Shown here: piece after piece, positions 23,404 through 34,759 of the stretch
Layout of the letters: each line of letters begins with the position of its first letter
Position numbering within the stretch: the first letter of the stretch is position 1
NCBI GenBank assembly: GCA_020726505.1
Contig: JAHLEZ010000003.1
Coordinates: forward strand, 3,534,001 to 3,598,000
DNA: 64,000 nucleotides
Origin: Leptodontidium sp. MPI-SDFR-AT-0119
Taxonomy: Eukaryota; Ascomycota; Leotiomycetes; Helotiales; Leptodontidiaceae
Direction: 5' to 3'
Notes under the pieces: model-generated
Databases searched by the model: none
What the model saw: the letters and a program-made list of their open reading frames with translations, nothing else
What the model was told of the DNA's origin: nothing
Position numbers and translations under genes: made by a program

Positions 23404-24493
23404 AAATAAATTCCAAGCTGTACTTTAGCTTCGCAGCTTCGTGTCAGTAAAATTTTGTAATGTTCACTTTTAGCAACACGACTAGTCCTAATTCGAAACA
23501 CTAACTCGAATTTTTCGCTAAAAGTGCTCAGAGTGCTGCACACTCAACATTCGAACTTCAACGTGTTGGGTTCATCTACAGCTCGAGGCGTCAAATGTTC
23601 TAATGAGTTTGTTAATTGGATGGATTAGATGCAGCCTGTCTGAAATTTAGGGCACTTGCAGCAGCACTTGTTGAGTCTGAGGCTGACAGACTGGAACAAC
23701 TTTGTCTTGTCTATGCGTTCGAAGTTCAACGTTCTACGTTTAATTGCAGCTCTAGGCTTGAATTATTCTTATGGGTTTGTCAATTCAATAGATTGGATGT
23801 AGTCTGTGTGAAAGGCGGGCCACCTGCAGCGGCGGCTGTGGAGTCTGATGCTGGCGTATTGGCACAACTTTGTCGTATTGGCACAGGGAGCGCGCAAGTC
23901 CTGGTCCGGCAATTGCATTGAACAGAGTCCAGAACAACGATAGCTGAAGAACTTATCCGGGCAGACACAGCTGTGGGTGATGCGAGGTGTTCGGTGTCGT
24001 AGAGCCATCTCTGCGACCAGCTCTCACCTCAATCTGCGCCTGCATGCAACACAAAGAGGAGACATTCTTCAGCCAGGCTCATAGACTAAGACCAGAATAC
24101 AAGCTCTCATATGACTAGGCGTAACAAGGAGAAAAAGATGCTGACCCTGAGCTTTGATGCAGCTTCTGTCTTCACTGGTTTGCCTCTTCAGCTCAATCAA
24201 GCTATTCCCCTAAGAAGTTGGGGCAAGTAAGGTCTAGGCCTGAGTCCAATTCAGCGATATAATGCCGGCCTCGGAGAGAGTATCGCCGATTGTCATTGGG
24301 TAGCTCGGGGCCCTCAGCCTCGTGTCCCCAAGCTTTTTATTTATTTTCGCCTGCTCCTTCAGCATCCCACAACACCACAAAATTGCTCCGCACCTCAATC
24401 ACACCATCAATCTTGCTTCCACAGTCCCATTCCATCCATTACAGACGTTTTTAGACCCAACAATTGATCAATTGAGCCACAAAACCCATCAAA
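23404..24493. other. Intergenic region with a tandem duplication
   Basis: About 1.1 kb between the HET gene and the 2EXR gene. It contains a diverged direct duplication with a 168-nt period (listed separately) and the 2EXR promoter. No complete gene is supported. Confidence 0.6.
23550..23885. repeat. Diverged tandem duplication, 168-nt period
   Basis: Unit one (23550-23717) begins TTCGAACTTCAACG and unit two (23718-23885) begins TTCGAAGTTCAACG. They stay alignable to a shared end (CAACTTTGTC) exactly 168 nt apart. One plus frame reads through most of both units and gives similar peptides (LDAACLKFRALAAALVESEAD against LDVVCVKGGPPAAAAVESDAG). The first unit has stops further upstream in that frame, so coding is not established. 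Confidence 0.75.
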
Positions 24494-25549
24494 ATGGTCG
24501 AAATCGCTGCACCAAAGACAGGCGAATCCCCAGCAAGCCCAGCCCTTGTCGCCGACCTCCCACCACGGCCCACCAAGTTCCTTTTGTTCCCAAAGCTTCC
24601 ACTGGAGCTACGAAATCTCGTCTGGGCTGATGCTGCTTCTGAGCCACGCTACGTTGATATACACAGCAGTATCGTCAATTCTCGCTTTTTCTCCACCTCC
24701 CACGTCCCCGCTCTCCTCCACGCCAACGCAGAGTCTCGCGCTGTAGGTCTCAAGCATTATAAAGCCACATTTGGATTTGCTGCTCGCATTTCAGAAGAGG
24801 AGGAGGTTTCTGGTTGCGCTTTAGAGCCAAGAATCTACGTCAATTGGGCCGCTGATACAATCTGTGTCATGAGTCTCACTCGTGGCGCTTTCGGAGTCTC
24901 TGAGATTCTGGAATACGCTGAAGGAAAGGCTGTTGAGAGAATTGCGATTCGCATGGGTTCCGGAAAAGGTGTCACGGGCGAAGAGACGGGTGCTACTGAA
25001 TGGGTTTCCGGCGCGCGTGAAGTCAAGGCTGCTCTGAGAGATTTCCCCTTCGTCGACACAGTCAACACAGTCATTCTCTTCTACAATCGACCTGCCCGAA
25101 TCATTCACCACAATCTTAAACGCACAAAATTCCGAATGAAGATCGATTTGGACCGCTTCATCGATTTCAATCCAGAAACTTCGTCTACCTTACTCGACTT
25201 CGAACCCGTTCTTGACGCTATGTTCGACAAGGTTGAGAAGCATACAGGTTGGCAACTTAGAGATTTGGATGAAGAAGAAGAAGGAGAGTGTCTCGCGGAA
25301 AAAATTACTGGACTTGGTGGAGGTGATGAGGATGATGAGGGTGATGAGGGTGATGAGGGTGATGAGGGTGATGAGGGTGATGAGGGTGATGAGGGTGATG
25401 AGGGTGATGAGGATGATGAGGGCGATGAGGATGAAGAAGATGATGCAGAAGATGATTGTGCGACTGTTACCACACCTGGTGAGGATGGCTTCATTGAGCG
25501 CACTATCTCCATCAAGCTGCGTGAGCTCCGTCTTACTATTCTGGCGTAG
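24494..25549 (+). CDS. 2EXR-domain protein with acidic Gly-Asp-Glu repeat
   Basis: An intronless frame of 351 residues. Near the N-terminus it carries KFLLFPKLPLELRNLVWADA, the signature of the fungal 2EXR family, followed by a conserved-looking body (ALLHANAESRAVGLKHY...). The family is very common in ascomycetes and has no established function. The C-terminal quarter is extremely acidic: a run of about eight GDE tripeptides flanked by DDE units, encoded by a 9-bp minisatellite. A short basic/hydrophobic tail (ISIKLRELRLTILA) follows. The repeat length probably varies between strains. It ends 119 nt before a poly-A tract. Confidence 0.85.
   Translation: MVEIAAPKTGESPASPALVADLPPRPTKFLLFPKLPLELRNLVWADAASEPRYVDIHSSIVNSRFFSTSHVPALLHANAESRAVGLKHYKATFGFAARISEEEEVSGCALEPRIYVNWAADTICVMSLTRGAFGVSEILEYAEGKAVERIAIRMGSGKGVTGEETGATEWVSGAREVKAALRDFPFVDTVNTVILFYNRPARIIHHNLKRTKFRMKIDLDRFIDFNPETSSTLLDFEPVLDAMFDKVEKHTGWQLRDLDEEEEGECLAEKITGLGGGDEDDEGDEGDEGDEGDEGDEGDEGDEGDEDDEGDEDEEDDAEDDCATVTTPGEDGFIERTISIKLRELRLTILA
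25327..25434 (+). repeat. 9-bp minisatellite GATGAGGGT inside coding sequence
   Basis: About a dozen tandem copies of a 9-bp unit (GATGAGGGT with GATGATGAG and GGCGATGAG variants) encode GDE/DDE repeats in the 2EXR protein. The unit length keeps the frame for any copy number. Confidence 0.9.
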
Positions 25550-25858
25550 AGGGATAGGATATTCTGAAGGTTGATGATATTCTAGGGGTTGGAAATGCTC
25601 GCTGTTTTCCGTCTGGGTACAGACATGCAATTACAGGAGATACTCTGAAGAATAGCCCTCAATGTCCAAAAAAAAAAAAAAAAAAAATTGCATTGAGCAC
25701 GTCACATGAATAACTTGCCTCAAACTCCTTGTGATAATACGTGATATTAGTTTGTAGCTCCGTAGAAGCACAGTACAGTTTTGTCAAACTCAATCAGGGT
25801 GGTTCTAATGAAGTGTGCCCTAGAATCAAGTTTTTGTACTCTACATCTTTAGAACTAG
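25550..25858. other. Convergent intergenic region with poly-A tract
   Basis: Between the 3' ends of the 2EXR and amine oxidase genes. It contains 20 consecutive A at 25668-25687; nothing else was recognised. Confidence 0.6.
25668..25687 (+). repeat. Poly-A homopolymer, 20 nt
   Basis: Uninterrupted A run in the 3' flank of the 2EXR gene. It could be a simple repeat or the tail of an old retroposed copy; no target duplication was recognised. Confidence 0.85.
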
Positions 25859-27388
25859 CTACAATTTTGCCCTGACCACTTCTCCTTGTAAACTCCTAAC
25901 CACTTCTTCAGCGCCTCTCACACCACTCCTCACAGCGCCCTCCATATATCCACTCCAAACCTCACTCGTCTCCGTCCCAACGAAATGTAGATTCCCCACT
26001 ACCTCTCTTAAAGCACTCGAGCCGCCGACACTCGTTAGCACACCTGGCCCCATGACAGGACACGGTGCTCCTTTGCTGTACTGCTCTTTGCTCCATTCCT
26101 GTTCAAAGATCTCAACTGGTTTATAGACGTCTTCTTTGTTGCCGAAGATGTTAGATACTTGGGCGAGGACTTGTGCTCTTCGCTCGTGTTGATGAAGTGT
26201 GGACCATGCGAGACCTGGTGCACCACCTACGAAGCATGTCAGGCAGTAGTGATCGTCTGCTGGGACGGAGGTGTCTCTGATTACAGCGGCGGGAGTCTGG
26301 TAGCTAATTGCCAGGCCGCAGGATTTTGGGCTTATTGGGGTAGGTCTCGTCCACCAGGGTGTGTCGTAGCAGAGGATCATTTTACTGTAGTAGCCGTGGA
26401 TGGTGCTGGAGGTTACGATGGCTTTTGTTCCTGTAAGAGGAGGCGAGATGGCAATGTCTTTGTAAATGGGGGTGGGGATGCTGAGAATTAGTTTTTTGGA
26501 TGTGAAGGTCTCTCCTGTTGAGGTGGACACTGTTACTCCGTTGCCGGAGTCCGTGATGGAAGAGACGGGAGTGGAGAGCTGGACTGTCTTTGGTTTGAGG
26601 AGAGCGGCCAGACCGATTGCCATTTGCTGAGTTCCTGCAGCTGTCAGAACGAGTGGCTGGTTTGAGTTGAGTGGCTGAACTGTAGATAATTTTACCTTTC
26701 CTGAATCTAAGATATTGACCCCCATGCTTCTGATCCGAGCGCAGCTGCTTCAATCCCCCACCTTTACCAGTATACTCGATAAAGAATTGAGCACTCATGT
26801 CTTTGGCCTCAATTCCAACCATAACTCGAGACCAGACGCGCACCATGTCCACTGTCGACTCCGAGGCGCCCTTACTTATGGCAAACTGCTCGAGGGACAT
26901 CTGATCATAGTTCTCTGTGCTGCTGGCCTTTGAGCCATAAGCTACCGAGAGGTCATGAATAACATCTCGAATTCTCTCAAGATCCGTGACATGAGCTTCT
27001 GAGAACTGCTGATTGTCAACTAAAGTCCCAATAATACAGAATTTGGGCCAGAAAATACTTTTGGCGATGCTCCATAAGGAAAGGCATGTGTTGACCCATC
27101 CTTGTCCTGGAAGATACAATCTCCATCTACATTTTGCTCCAAGAGCTCGATTCCGAAGCGTTTGGTTAATGCATATACGTGCGATTGATTGGTGTCGTTT
27201 ATCCAGGCTGCTCCAATGTCGACGTTTCCTTTGCCATTGGCTAGTGGAACAGACCATGTCTTTCCACCCACGCGATCCCGAGCTTCTAGGACAATGCAGG
27301 AGAGACCTGCTTGTTGGATATCATAGGCTGCTTGTAGACCACTAAGACCGGCTCCGACAACAATTACGTCGTACTTTGATTCTGCCAT
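25859..27388 (-). CDS. Flavin-containing amine oxidase (monoamine oxidase type)
   Basis: Three exons (27388-27059, 27005-26696, 26634-25859) give 471 residues. The N-terminus carries the dinucleotide-binding GAGLSG (residues 12-17) and the flavoprotein motif EARDRVGGKTWS. The C-terminus carries the FAD-contact segment NLHFVGTETSEVWSGYMEGA. The family oxidises primary or secondary amines to imines with release of hydrogen peroxide; fungal MAO-N is the best known relative. The usual covalent-FAD cysteine near the C-terminus is not seen, as in fungal noncovalent enzymes. There is no signal peptide; no clear peroxisomal tripeptide is present at the end (RAKL, possibly a weak PTS1-like AKL). It is divergent from the PhyH dioxygenase gene across 565 nt, so the two may be co-regulated. 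Confidence 0.9.
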
Positions 27389-27953
27389 GTTGGAAATGAG
27401 GGATGAAAGATCTTTAAATTGGGCTATTTTCAAGGAAAGAAAGTTAAGTGAAGGTTTTCTGGGAAATATATCTCTGGAAGCGGTCACTTAATGCCCCTCA
27501 GTAGAATCAGCCCACAGATCTCAGCCTTGCAGCACCGACTTCGGGATTGGTATTCGTGACCCGCTCGTGTCGTAGTCTCTTACTCCAAGTTTACGGTGAC
27601 AACGGATATACGCATGAGTGGTGGTTGGTCAAGAATATGTCGAGAGTGGGAGGAAGTGAAGCTATTCGGGATCTCTTGCCTCACTAATAAAGCGGGGTCA
27701 TGGAGCATTCCATAAGATAAGCTCCAAACCGACACTAAGCGTCACATTACCCCACTATCGATATGTTGAGACTATGACTCCAGAGGAAGTGGAAAGTATA
27801 TATGTGAGTAATTAAACGAATGTATAAGAGTCATTGATAGTGAGTTGTGAGTTGCCAGTGCTGCAACATCTCTGCACCTCCTTGAAATTTACCCGAACGC
27901 TCCACCCACTTTAACACACTCCATACTCCCGTGTACTCCAAATTCTTGCCAAG
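27389..27953. promoter_or_regulatory. Shared divergent promoter region
   Basis: The 565 nt between the starts of the amine oxidase (minus) and the PhyH dioxygenase (plus). A TATATAT motif at 27797-27803 lies about 150 nt before the PhyH start. Co-regulation is an inference. Confidence 0.5.
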
Positions 27954-29039
27954 ATGGGCTCTATTGAAAGACCATCCATACAATATATCCACCGAGATGA
28001 GGCAGACAAGATCATTCAGGCCATTATTCAGGATGGTGGTGTTATTATCAAGAATTTCGCAAGTGTTGATGCTGTAGAACGTGTTAATGCGGATACGCAT
28101 CCATACTTGGAAAAGGACAAACCCTGGAAGGTATGCATCTACATTTCAAATGTGTGAGCACTTACTGACGAACTTCAGGGCGACCTCTTCCCACCGGAGA
28201 CAAGACGTTGCTGTCGACTCATCGGTCGATCACCGACGGCGAGAGAATGGCTTGTCGATCCTCTTGTGTCCAAGTTGCTCAGTGTGTTTGTTGACAAGAC
28301 CACTCACAACTATTATGGAGAGACCAAGCACACATATACCAGTAGCGCCATCCTCAATACTGGTTTGACGATGCGTATAGGCCCCGGAGGCAAAGCCCAA
28401 AGGCTACACCGGGATGACAAGAATTTTCATGTCGATCACCATGATCAGACCAAGACAGGTTACCGAATAGGTTCTGATGTTGAGCTTTCGTTTTTGATCC
28501 CTGGCGTTGCCACGACTGTGGAGAATGGTGCTACTCAGGTATGCGTACCAATTACCAGATAAGGGGACGAGCATTGCTGATGAGGAATAGGTGATTCCTG
28601 GATCTCATCTGTGGGGTGCGGATCGTGTTCCAAAGGTTGATGAAATTGGATATGCTGTCATGGAGAAGGGCGATTGTTTGGCGTTTCTGGGTGGTCTATA
28701 TCACGCTGGTGGGCACAACTCGACCACCGACCAATATCGCCCTGTTCACGATCTGTCATTTATTCGTGGTTATATGAGACAGGAGGTAAAATTTCAGATA
28801 TATCTGAACTCGAGTTAATACTGATAGTCATGCAGGAAAACGCATACCTGGCTTTCACAACAGAGCAGGTCTTGTCCTGGCCCTTCGACGTTCAAATGAG
28901 AATGGGATACACGGTTTCGAGTCCAAATCTTGGATTTATCGACTTTATTCAACCTTACAAGTATCTGGCAGGAGATTTCGATCCAAATCAACCTGGTGAT
29001 CTGGATTCGAGTCAGGAACCTAACAAGGCAACTGCTTGA
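27954..29039 (+). CDS. Phytanoyl-CoA dioxygenase (PhyH) family, Fe(II)/2-oxoglutarate oxygenase
   Basis: Four exons (27954-28130, 28179-28538, 28591-28785, 28836-29039) give 311 residues. The iron-binding facial triad is visible: His136 and Asp138 in LHRDD, and distal His217 in LYHAGGHN. Arg229 is placed to hold 2-oxoglutarate. The product resembles fungal PhyH enzymes of secondary metabolism (FtmOx1-like endoperoxidase or hydroxylase group) more than peroxisomal phytanoyl-CoA hydroxylase, since no targeting signal is evident and the length is typical of that group. The substrate is unknown. The amine oxidase is the divergent neighbour. Confidence 0.88.
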
Positions 29040-31682
29040 TACTTCGGACACTGTTCAGAATTGCCAGTCCCTGTTCGTTTGTTTTGATAGTTTGTATTTG
29101 CGAGAAGAGTCTTCAGGAATAATGTTTTAGCCTTTGTATGATTCTATGATTGAACTCGGTTGAAGATATCCAAATTTGCTTGACCAAAAGGAGTGCGGTA
29201 AACGCACGGCAGACTATTAGTAGTATAGCCTGAGGACGTTGAGTGAATTTTGAATGCTAATTATAGCTCATCTTGTATCAAGTTGTTTTGGTATATTTAC
29301 AAGGCTCGTGGTCCAGCAACGCGAACTTGGCACAGAGCACCAATTCACGTGATGACACGGCCGTGCCAATTTCAGCTTGGCTCATGCCACTTTATCTTGG
29401 TGGACTACATACAGTCTCAACTTCTTTCATGCCTCCCTGACCAAGTTAGATACATTCCTCTGGCTACCACAGAGCCCGGAAACCTTTCTCGGTAGGCAGA
29501 ATACGAAATGATGTCTCGTGGAGGCGGTCTTCTGCCATGAAAGCCACGCTGAGAGGCCTGTTGGCAGTTCCAACTACACCTTACATATTGTCTACCTTAG
29601 ACGACGCCGAGCTCTCCTCGTTCGGTGCAGACTTTCTACTACTGATACGCAGTAAATTTTTGCGAAAATAGACGATGACTAACTCAATTGGCCTTTATTG
29701 TCCCCAGGAATGGCCATTGGCGCGAGATCTAGTACGTGAAGCCCGTGAGAAATCATGTATTGTCTGTCACTAACACATTGCACCTGCAGTTAATCCCTCC
29801 AAGCCCCTCCACAAACCCTCATATACGATATCAGTTGTATCAAGCAGCAACTAGCCCAGACGATTTGTTTCCCGTTCTGCTAGATAGGCTTGCCACCACT
29901 TTCGGAGGACATCTGGCTGAGGCACGTGAAGGAGGGAAAACTGCTGCCAACGATCTCGCCAGGCCAGCATGAAACTTGGTGACAATGTCGTTGTGGGTAT
30001 AATCGCTGTGTGTTGTGGAATATGGGGCTGCAGGACGGCCACACTCCAAGACGTTGCTCGCCTTCATCAGAATATCAATCGAGGACGATCCAACCACATC
30101 TACACCCTTCGCGGTCCCATACAGCAGCAATTCATTAATGAACGGCTTGTGATGTCTCTGGAGAACCTTCGCCAAGGTTGATACTATACGCTTGTCACGT
30201 CTTCGTTTACACATTTCGATTGGAGACATTTAGTGGCCAATATGACATCCCTTTGGGTATTTGGACCCCGAGTAACCTAGCATTATAAGCTTGCACATTT
30301 CGCCATCATCTAGATTAGTTCGTCAGTTTGCGGAGGGCTTTTGCAGGTAAATTACTGGGCAAGGACGGATTCGCCCAATGTAATGAGAAGAGCAATTGGT
30401 GCATCCTGCTCTGTGCTTGGCCTAGCCACAGCTTTAGCTTGCGCAGAGCCCAATCGACTTGTAGGGGTACCTCTTGTTCCTATTATTGTGCCCGCTTCCT
30501 TCGAGATCCTTGGTGTGGCAATCTTTAGCCTTGCTGCGGTTGAAAATGGGTGTCAGCCAGAGACATGCCATCTGGGCCAGTGCGTATTACTTCTCCCTAA
30601 ATTTCTCCTCGCTCTGGGAGTCGAGGATCTCATTCCGCGGTCCTTGGTTCTGTGACATCTTGCGTACTAACTTTATGATCAGCTTCGGCGGAATATTCTT
30701 CGGTGCCTTTTGATGGATTGTAGGCTTTACGAAACACTCCTATCAGAGGCTAGCTGTCTGATTGTTATTGGCAGACCAGCTGGTGTTTTGAGCTTCGGGT
30801 ACGCTCAATCACTTCATGGTAAAATAAGAAAGCACTATGCTTGCGAAATGTGTGCCTAAGCTCAGAAAATGTTCGGCCAACTTTCTCGAGGTAGTGGTTT
30901 TGCCAGAGTCGCAGCTCTTTAAGTTTCGCTGACATCTCTTGGCTCTTTAGAACAGAGGTTTCTAAATTTCTTGGACAAATCCATCAAGTTGTTTGGCAAA
31001 ATTTTTGCCACCAGGCTTTCGTCGTCATCATTTTGTTCTGCTTGTTCAATTCACTCAGATTTGAAGTTAGATTCTAGGAGTACCCTAGTAATCCCAAGAC
31101 CCAACTGTGCGGATCTAAGTGTATCCTCGGGTTCTATTTGTTCGATTTTCACGTTGTTCGTTGCGAGCATCGTATCCTATCTCGTTTTCGGTCTCAAGTA
31201 TCCCGCCGGCGCCAGGGGACACCTAGCTTACTTTCATCCATAAATGACATCAAACTGCGGGTGTGCCATGTGGTCCGAAGTATCATCACGACTCGCAAGG
31301 CTCTGTATGGTTTGAGGCTTGATTTTGTCCACGAGCCATCCCATGAAATGGGACGAATGCAATCCGGCTTCCACAGATCTTCCTTAGCGGCTGCACAATC
31401 CCTGCAAAATACGTGCATGCGTTTGTTTGAGGCGGAGCCCACCTACTCTATCCACGACAACATTTTGTGACAATGTTTGCTTGTCCTTTCTAAGCTCGTC
31501 TCGAATATGAAACTTACCTGCAACAAACAGGATGTGTATAAGAGTCTTTCAGCTCTCCATCACCGCGATTGCACTCCTCAGGTTGTCTACAGCTTATAGT
31601 TGCCAAGATTGCCCAACTTGTTGACCTCGCTCACTTCATTCTTTATCACCGACAACACTCCTTTTGAGAAACAAAATTCAAG
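29040..31682. other. Gene-poor stretch, no gene supported
   Basis: About 2.6 kb. The longest open frames (for example 30341-30655 on plus and 29840-30229 on minus) overlap frames on the other strand and show no domain, signal peptide or convincing splice extension. The last part is the promoter of the secreted protein at 31683. Confidence 0.5.
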
Positions 31683-32393
31683 ATGCAGTTCTTTAGACTT
31701 TCTAGCATCGTAGCCCTCTCGCTCATTGGACTCTCAAGCGCATCCCCTATTGACGCAAGAGATGGGTTGTCCTGCCAGGTAGATGTTGCCACCACCCAAG
31801 CCACGTGTATCAATGATGTTCCAGTGGGCGTTGATGGAGAGAAAGATACGGCTGCTATCACTGCATGGCAAGTTCAACCCCAAAACCCGATTCAAAAAAT
31901 ACAAAATTAACCTTCTTGCAGTTTCACAGCAGCCTCTGCCAAATTTAGCACCTGCCCCAGTGCCGAGAAGCGAGACGTTACGACATGTGAAACTCAAGTA
32001 ACAAGCGACCAAACGACATGTGTCAAGGCCATCCCTACAAAATCAGACGGAACCAAGGACCCCTCAAGTCTCAAAGCCTGGTAAGAACTCCCAAAATAAT
32101 GTAATACCAAACATGAAGCTGACGAAGACATCAGCACTTCAACTGCACTAAAAGGGCTCAACACCTGCATTGGCGCGAGAAAGCGAGCAAGTCAGTCACT
32201 CGACGATTGCGAAGATGCTGTTATTTCGAAACAGGGCGACTGCTTATTGGCTGCGGGCACAGATCAGAAAAAGGTCTCGAAATGGTATGTTTGATCCTCA
32301 CGTTGATTCCTGACTCGGCGAAAAGATAGTATGGCGTACTAAGAGATCTCCAGCTCCGCGGATGCGTATAACGGTTTCGTTGCCTGTGTTTGA
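31683..32393 (+). CDS. Cysteine-rich small secreted protein built from repeated exon modules
   Basis: Four exons (31683-31867, 31922-32080, 32135-32284, 32354-32393) give 177 residues. A signal peptide (MQFFRLSSIVALSLIGLSSA) is followed by SPIDARD, then modules of about 50 residues each with a C-x-(8-14)-C...C spacing and ending in AC or KC. All three introns interrupt a Cys codon after TG (phase 2), so each internal exon is a symmetrical unit. The first intron begins GC (GCAAGT), a GC-AG intron; it is needed to keep frame and Cys spacing. The last exon ends FVACV. No homologue recognised; it may be an effector-like or wall protein, which is inference only. Confidence 0.75.
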
Positions 32394-32549
32394 ATGGCTG
32401 GCATAAGTGTAATGTAGATATACTTTGTCAACACATATCAAGCTATGTAATAATTCAAAAAAATTTATGCCCTTTAACTCGGTTGGTTTGAGTTCGACGA
32501 GGGGCTTTCAAGTCACAAACTGTTTACTTGTGGTAGGATGAGTGTAACA

Positions 32550-34759
32550 TTAGACTATCTTGATGTCATGGATCTCTGCTCCCTTCCACCAACCTAACCC
32601 CCCTCGATGAGCCAGAAAGCCAACCCTGCTATACCCTCGATCTGCTTTCGCCAAGACAAGTGCATATGCCGCAGCTTTTTGGCTAGAGGCTTCTGCCGAC
32701 TTGATCCTGTCAGCTTGAGTGAGGTACTGAGAAGGCCATTGGGCCATGTATTCATTGTGGGTGAGCTTGGAGTGACCAAGCAAAACACAATACACGGAGT
32801 CTCCATCTGTCACGTCTGTTACTTTCGAATTTGTGTCCAAACAATCCGGAGAGAATTGGAATGAGTCTTCATCAAACTGAACTATATTCCGAATCACCGT
32901 CTTCCTCATGTGCTGGGAGATATTCTGCTTTTGCGCCCATTCCACCGCCGAGGCGGCTGTCCCGACTTCCTCCATGTGAAAAGTCGCCTTGATGAGAGGT
33001 GCTCGAATCTTCAGCCACGTATCTCCACAAAGCCCAAAAGGATTGGTTCGACTTCTCGAGCTGTGAAAGTCTTGAACTTGACATCTTGGATCAGCTACAA
33101 AGCCTCGGACTTTGATGAGGTCATAGTTGATGCTCGGGACGTCGTCACGATCATTCCAGACAGAGGCCCATGACCACGATGGTGCATACGCATCGACATT
33201 GCGAAAGCTAGGGTGTTTATTTTGATATCCACTCTCTCTCGACCAGCAGAGAGCTCTTGGAAGGTCTCCAGACCACAACCCTGCAAGATATTCCCCGGAC
33301 AGGCTTGTAGCAACTCGAGAAGCCAGACCAGAAAGTGCAGTCAGCCGGTCGATCTGTTTCGTCAACTTCAAAGAGCAGTATTCTCTGACAAGCTCCAACC
33401 AAATATCGAAGATCTGGATTTCCGTTGCGGTTGACGAACGGATGGATGTGTAAATCATCTTAAGCTGTTCAGATTCTCGATGATTCAGCAACCCATCTGG
33501 ATCACCCCATTGATAGTCTTCTAATCTCGAGCATTCACACGAAATTCCAGAACCGCATTCCCAGATCAGCTCTTCGGCGTGAAAGTGTAAGGTCCGTACA
33601 GACAGGAGTCTCTCCTGGAATACCCATGCTCGGCTCAGAAGCGGCGATGCATGCTCCATTGTATTCGTATAATCCATCGTTCGTGTGAAGTGATCGTGGG
33701 CAACATGCAAGCCATTCCTCACGTAAATTTTGTAATCCACGTCGTCGTCTTCATCAGGCTCAATCAATACGTCCTCCCCAACGTTCAACTCGACTTGATT
33801 CAGGCTATCCAAAGACCACCTCTCTGCGAAACACCCACCTTTGCCACTGCTAGAATGCGTAGCAGCTATGTTGAGGTACGAGTTCATATAAACGTCTGCC
33901 ATCTTTGCAGATTCGATTTCCCAGTCTTTTTTGTCGTCTTGAATTATACAGAGAGAATCGATCCACAAATACCGGATTCCAAGTCCTCGTGTAATCTTGA
34001 CTGCGTGACGGAAAGTCTTCGAGAGCTCAGAGAGCTTGATCCCCGCTTTCCTTTCCTGTAACGTGTTGGTTGTTGTCGTGATGATTTGCTCCAGTCCCCA
34101 GCAGTGACTGAGTGACATGTATGGATTCCGGTCTGTTTCTGCTGTTTCTTTCAGGTAGACAGTCTTGCTCTTCGGATCAACACCAACATCCACCACTCGA
34201 GTCGGGAGTCTCAGCTCGTCTAACTTCTTACAGAATTGGTGGTCCTCGTCGCATTTCTTAATCCATTCGCGTGCAAGGTCCAGTGAACTGCTCAAATCCA
34301 TTTCATTGGCAACTGCTCTACCATTACCAAATGCAGCAATCGAAGCATTGTCTTCGGCGAACAATTAGCAGCTATGATGTCGATGTGAGAGATCTACTCA
34401 CCTCCTTGGAGTAGCGTATAGAACTCCACAACCTGCTCAGACCCAACATTTCCTAACGTGATCCGCAGGCTATGTCCTCTACGAACATTGATCCCTAGTA
34501 CAGTATCGTTTACTAAATACTCGCTCTCGGTCTCTGCTTCCTCTCCATCGTCCCATCGATCTCGCATTTCCTCGAGCCCCGCGCAAAGTATTCCACAAGC
34601 CAAACATTCTCCCGTCTCAGCTGAAGCTTTCAGCTTCGAAAATAGTGTCGTGATCATATATTCGTCGAGGATACATGGTGGGTCTTTCCTGGGAAGACGG
34701 TCGAGGTCGAGGTTCATGCATACTTGGCAAATGAATTCGGGTCCAGTTCTCGGAGTCAT
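32550..34759 (-). CDS. HET-domain protein, apparently intact
   Basis: Two exons (34759-34402 and 34351-32550) are joined by a 50-nt intron, giving 719 residues. The N-terminal part has paired cysteines (FICQVCMNLDLDRLP, ECLACGILCAGL). The HET core is complete: DEDHQFC...LPTRVVDVG, YMSLSHCWGLEQI, LSKTFRHAVKITRGLGIRYLWIDSLCIIQDDKKDWEIESAKM, and YLNIAATHSSSGKGGCF. The later segments LLSRAWVFQERLLSVRTLHF and APSWSWASVW follow. HET proteins mediate vegetative incompatibility and related nonself-triggered cell death. An ATG at 34885 would add 42 residues not typical for the family, so I prefer 34759. It lies about 9 kb from a second HET gene whose 5' end is broken. Confidence 0.9.

Noticed and set aside
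25327..25434. CRISPR-like array
   Set aside because: The repeat unit is 9 bp without spacers and codes for acidic tripeptides; it is a minisatellite.
29840..30229. 129-codon minus-strand open frame
   Set aside because: It overlaps plus-strand frames, shows no signal or domain, and cannot be extended by splice sites.
30341..30655. Hydrophobic 104-codon open frame in the gene-poor stretch
   Set aside because: No family match, no convincing start context or splice partners, and an overlapping frame of similar quality exists at 30474-30713.
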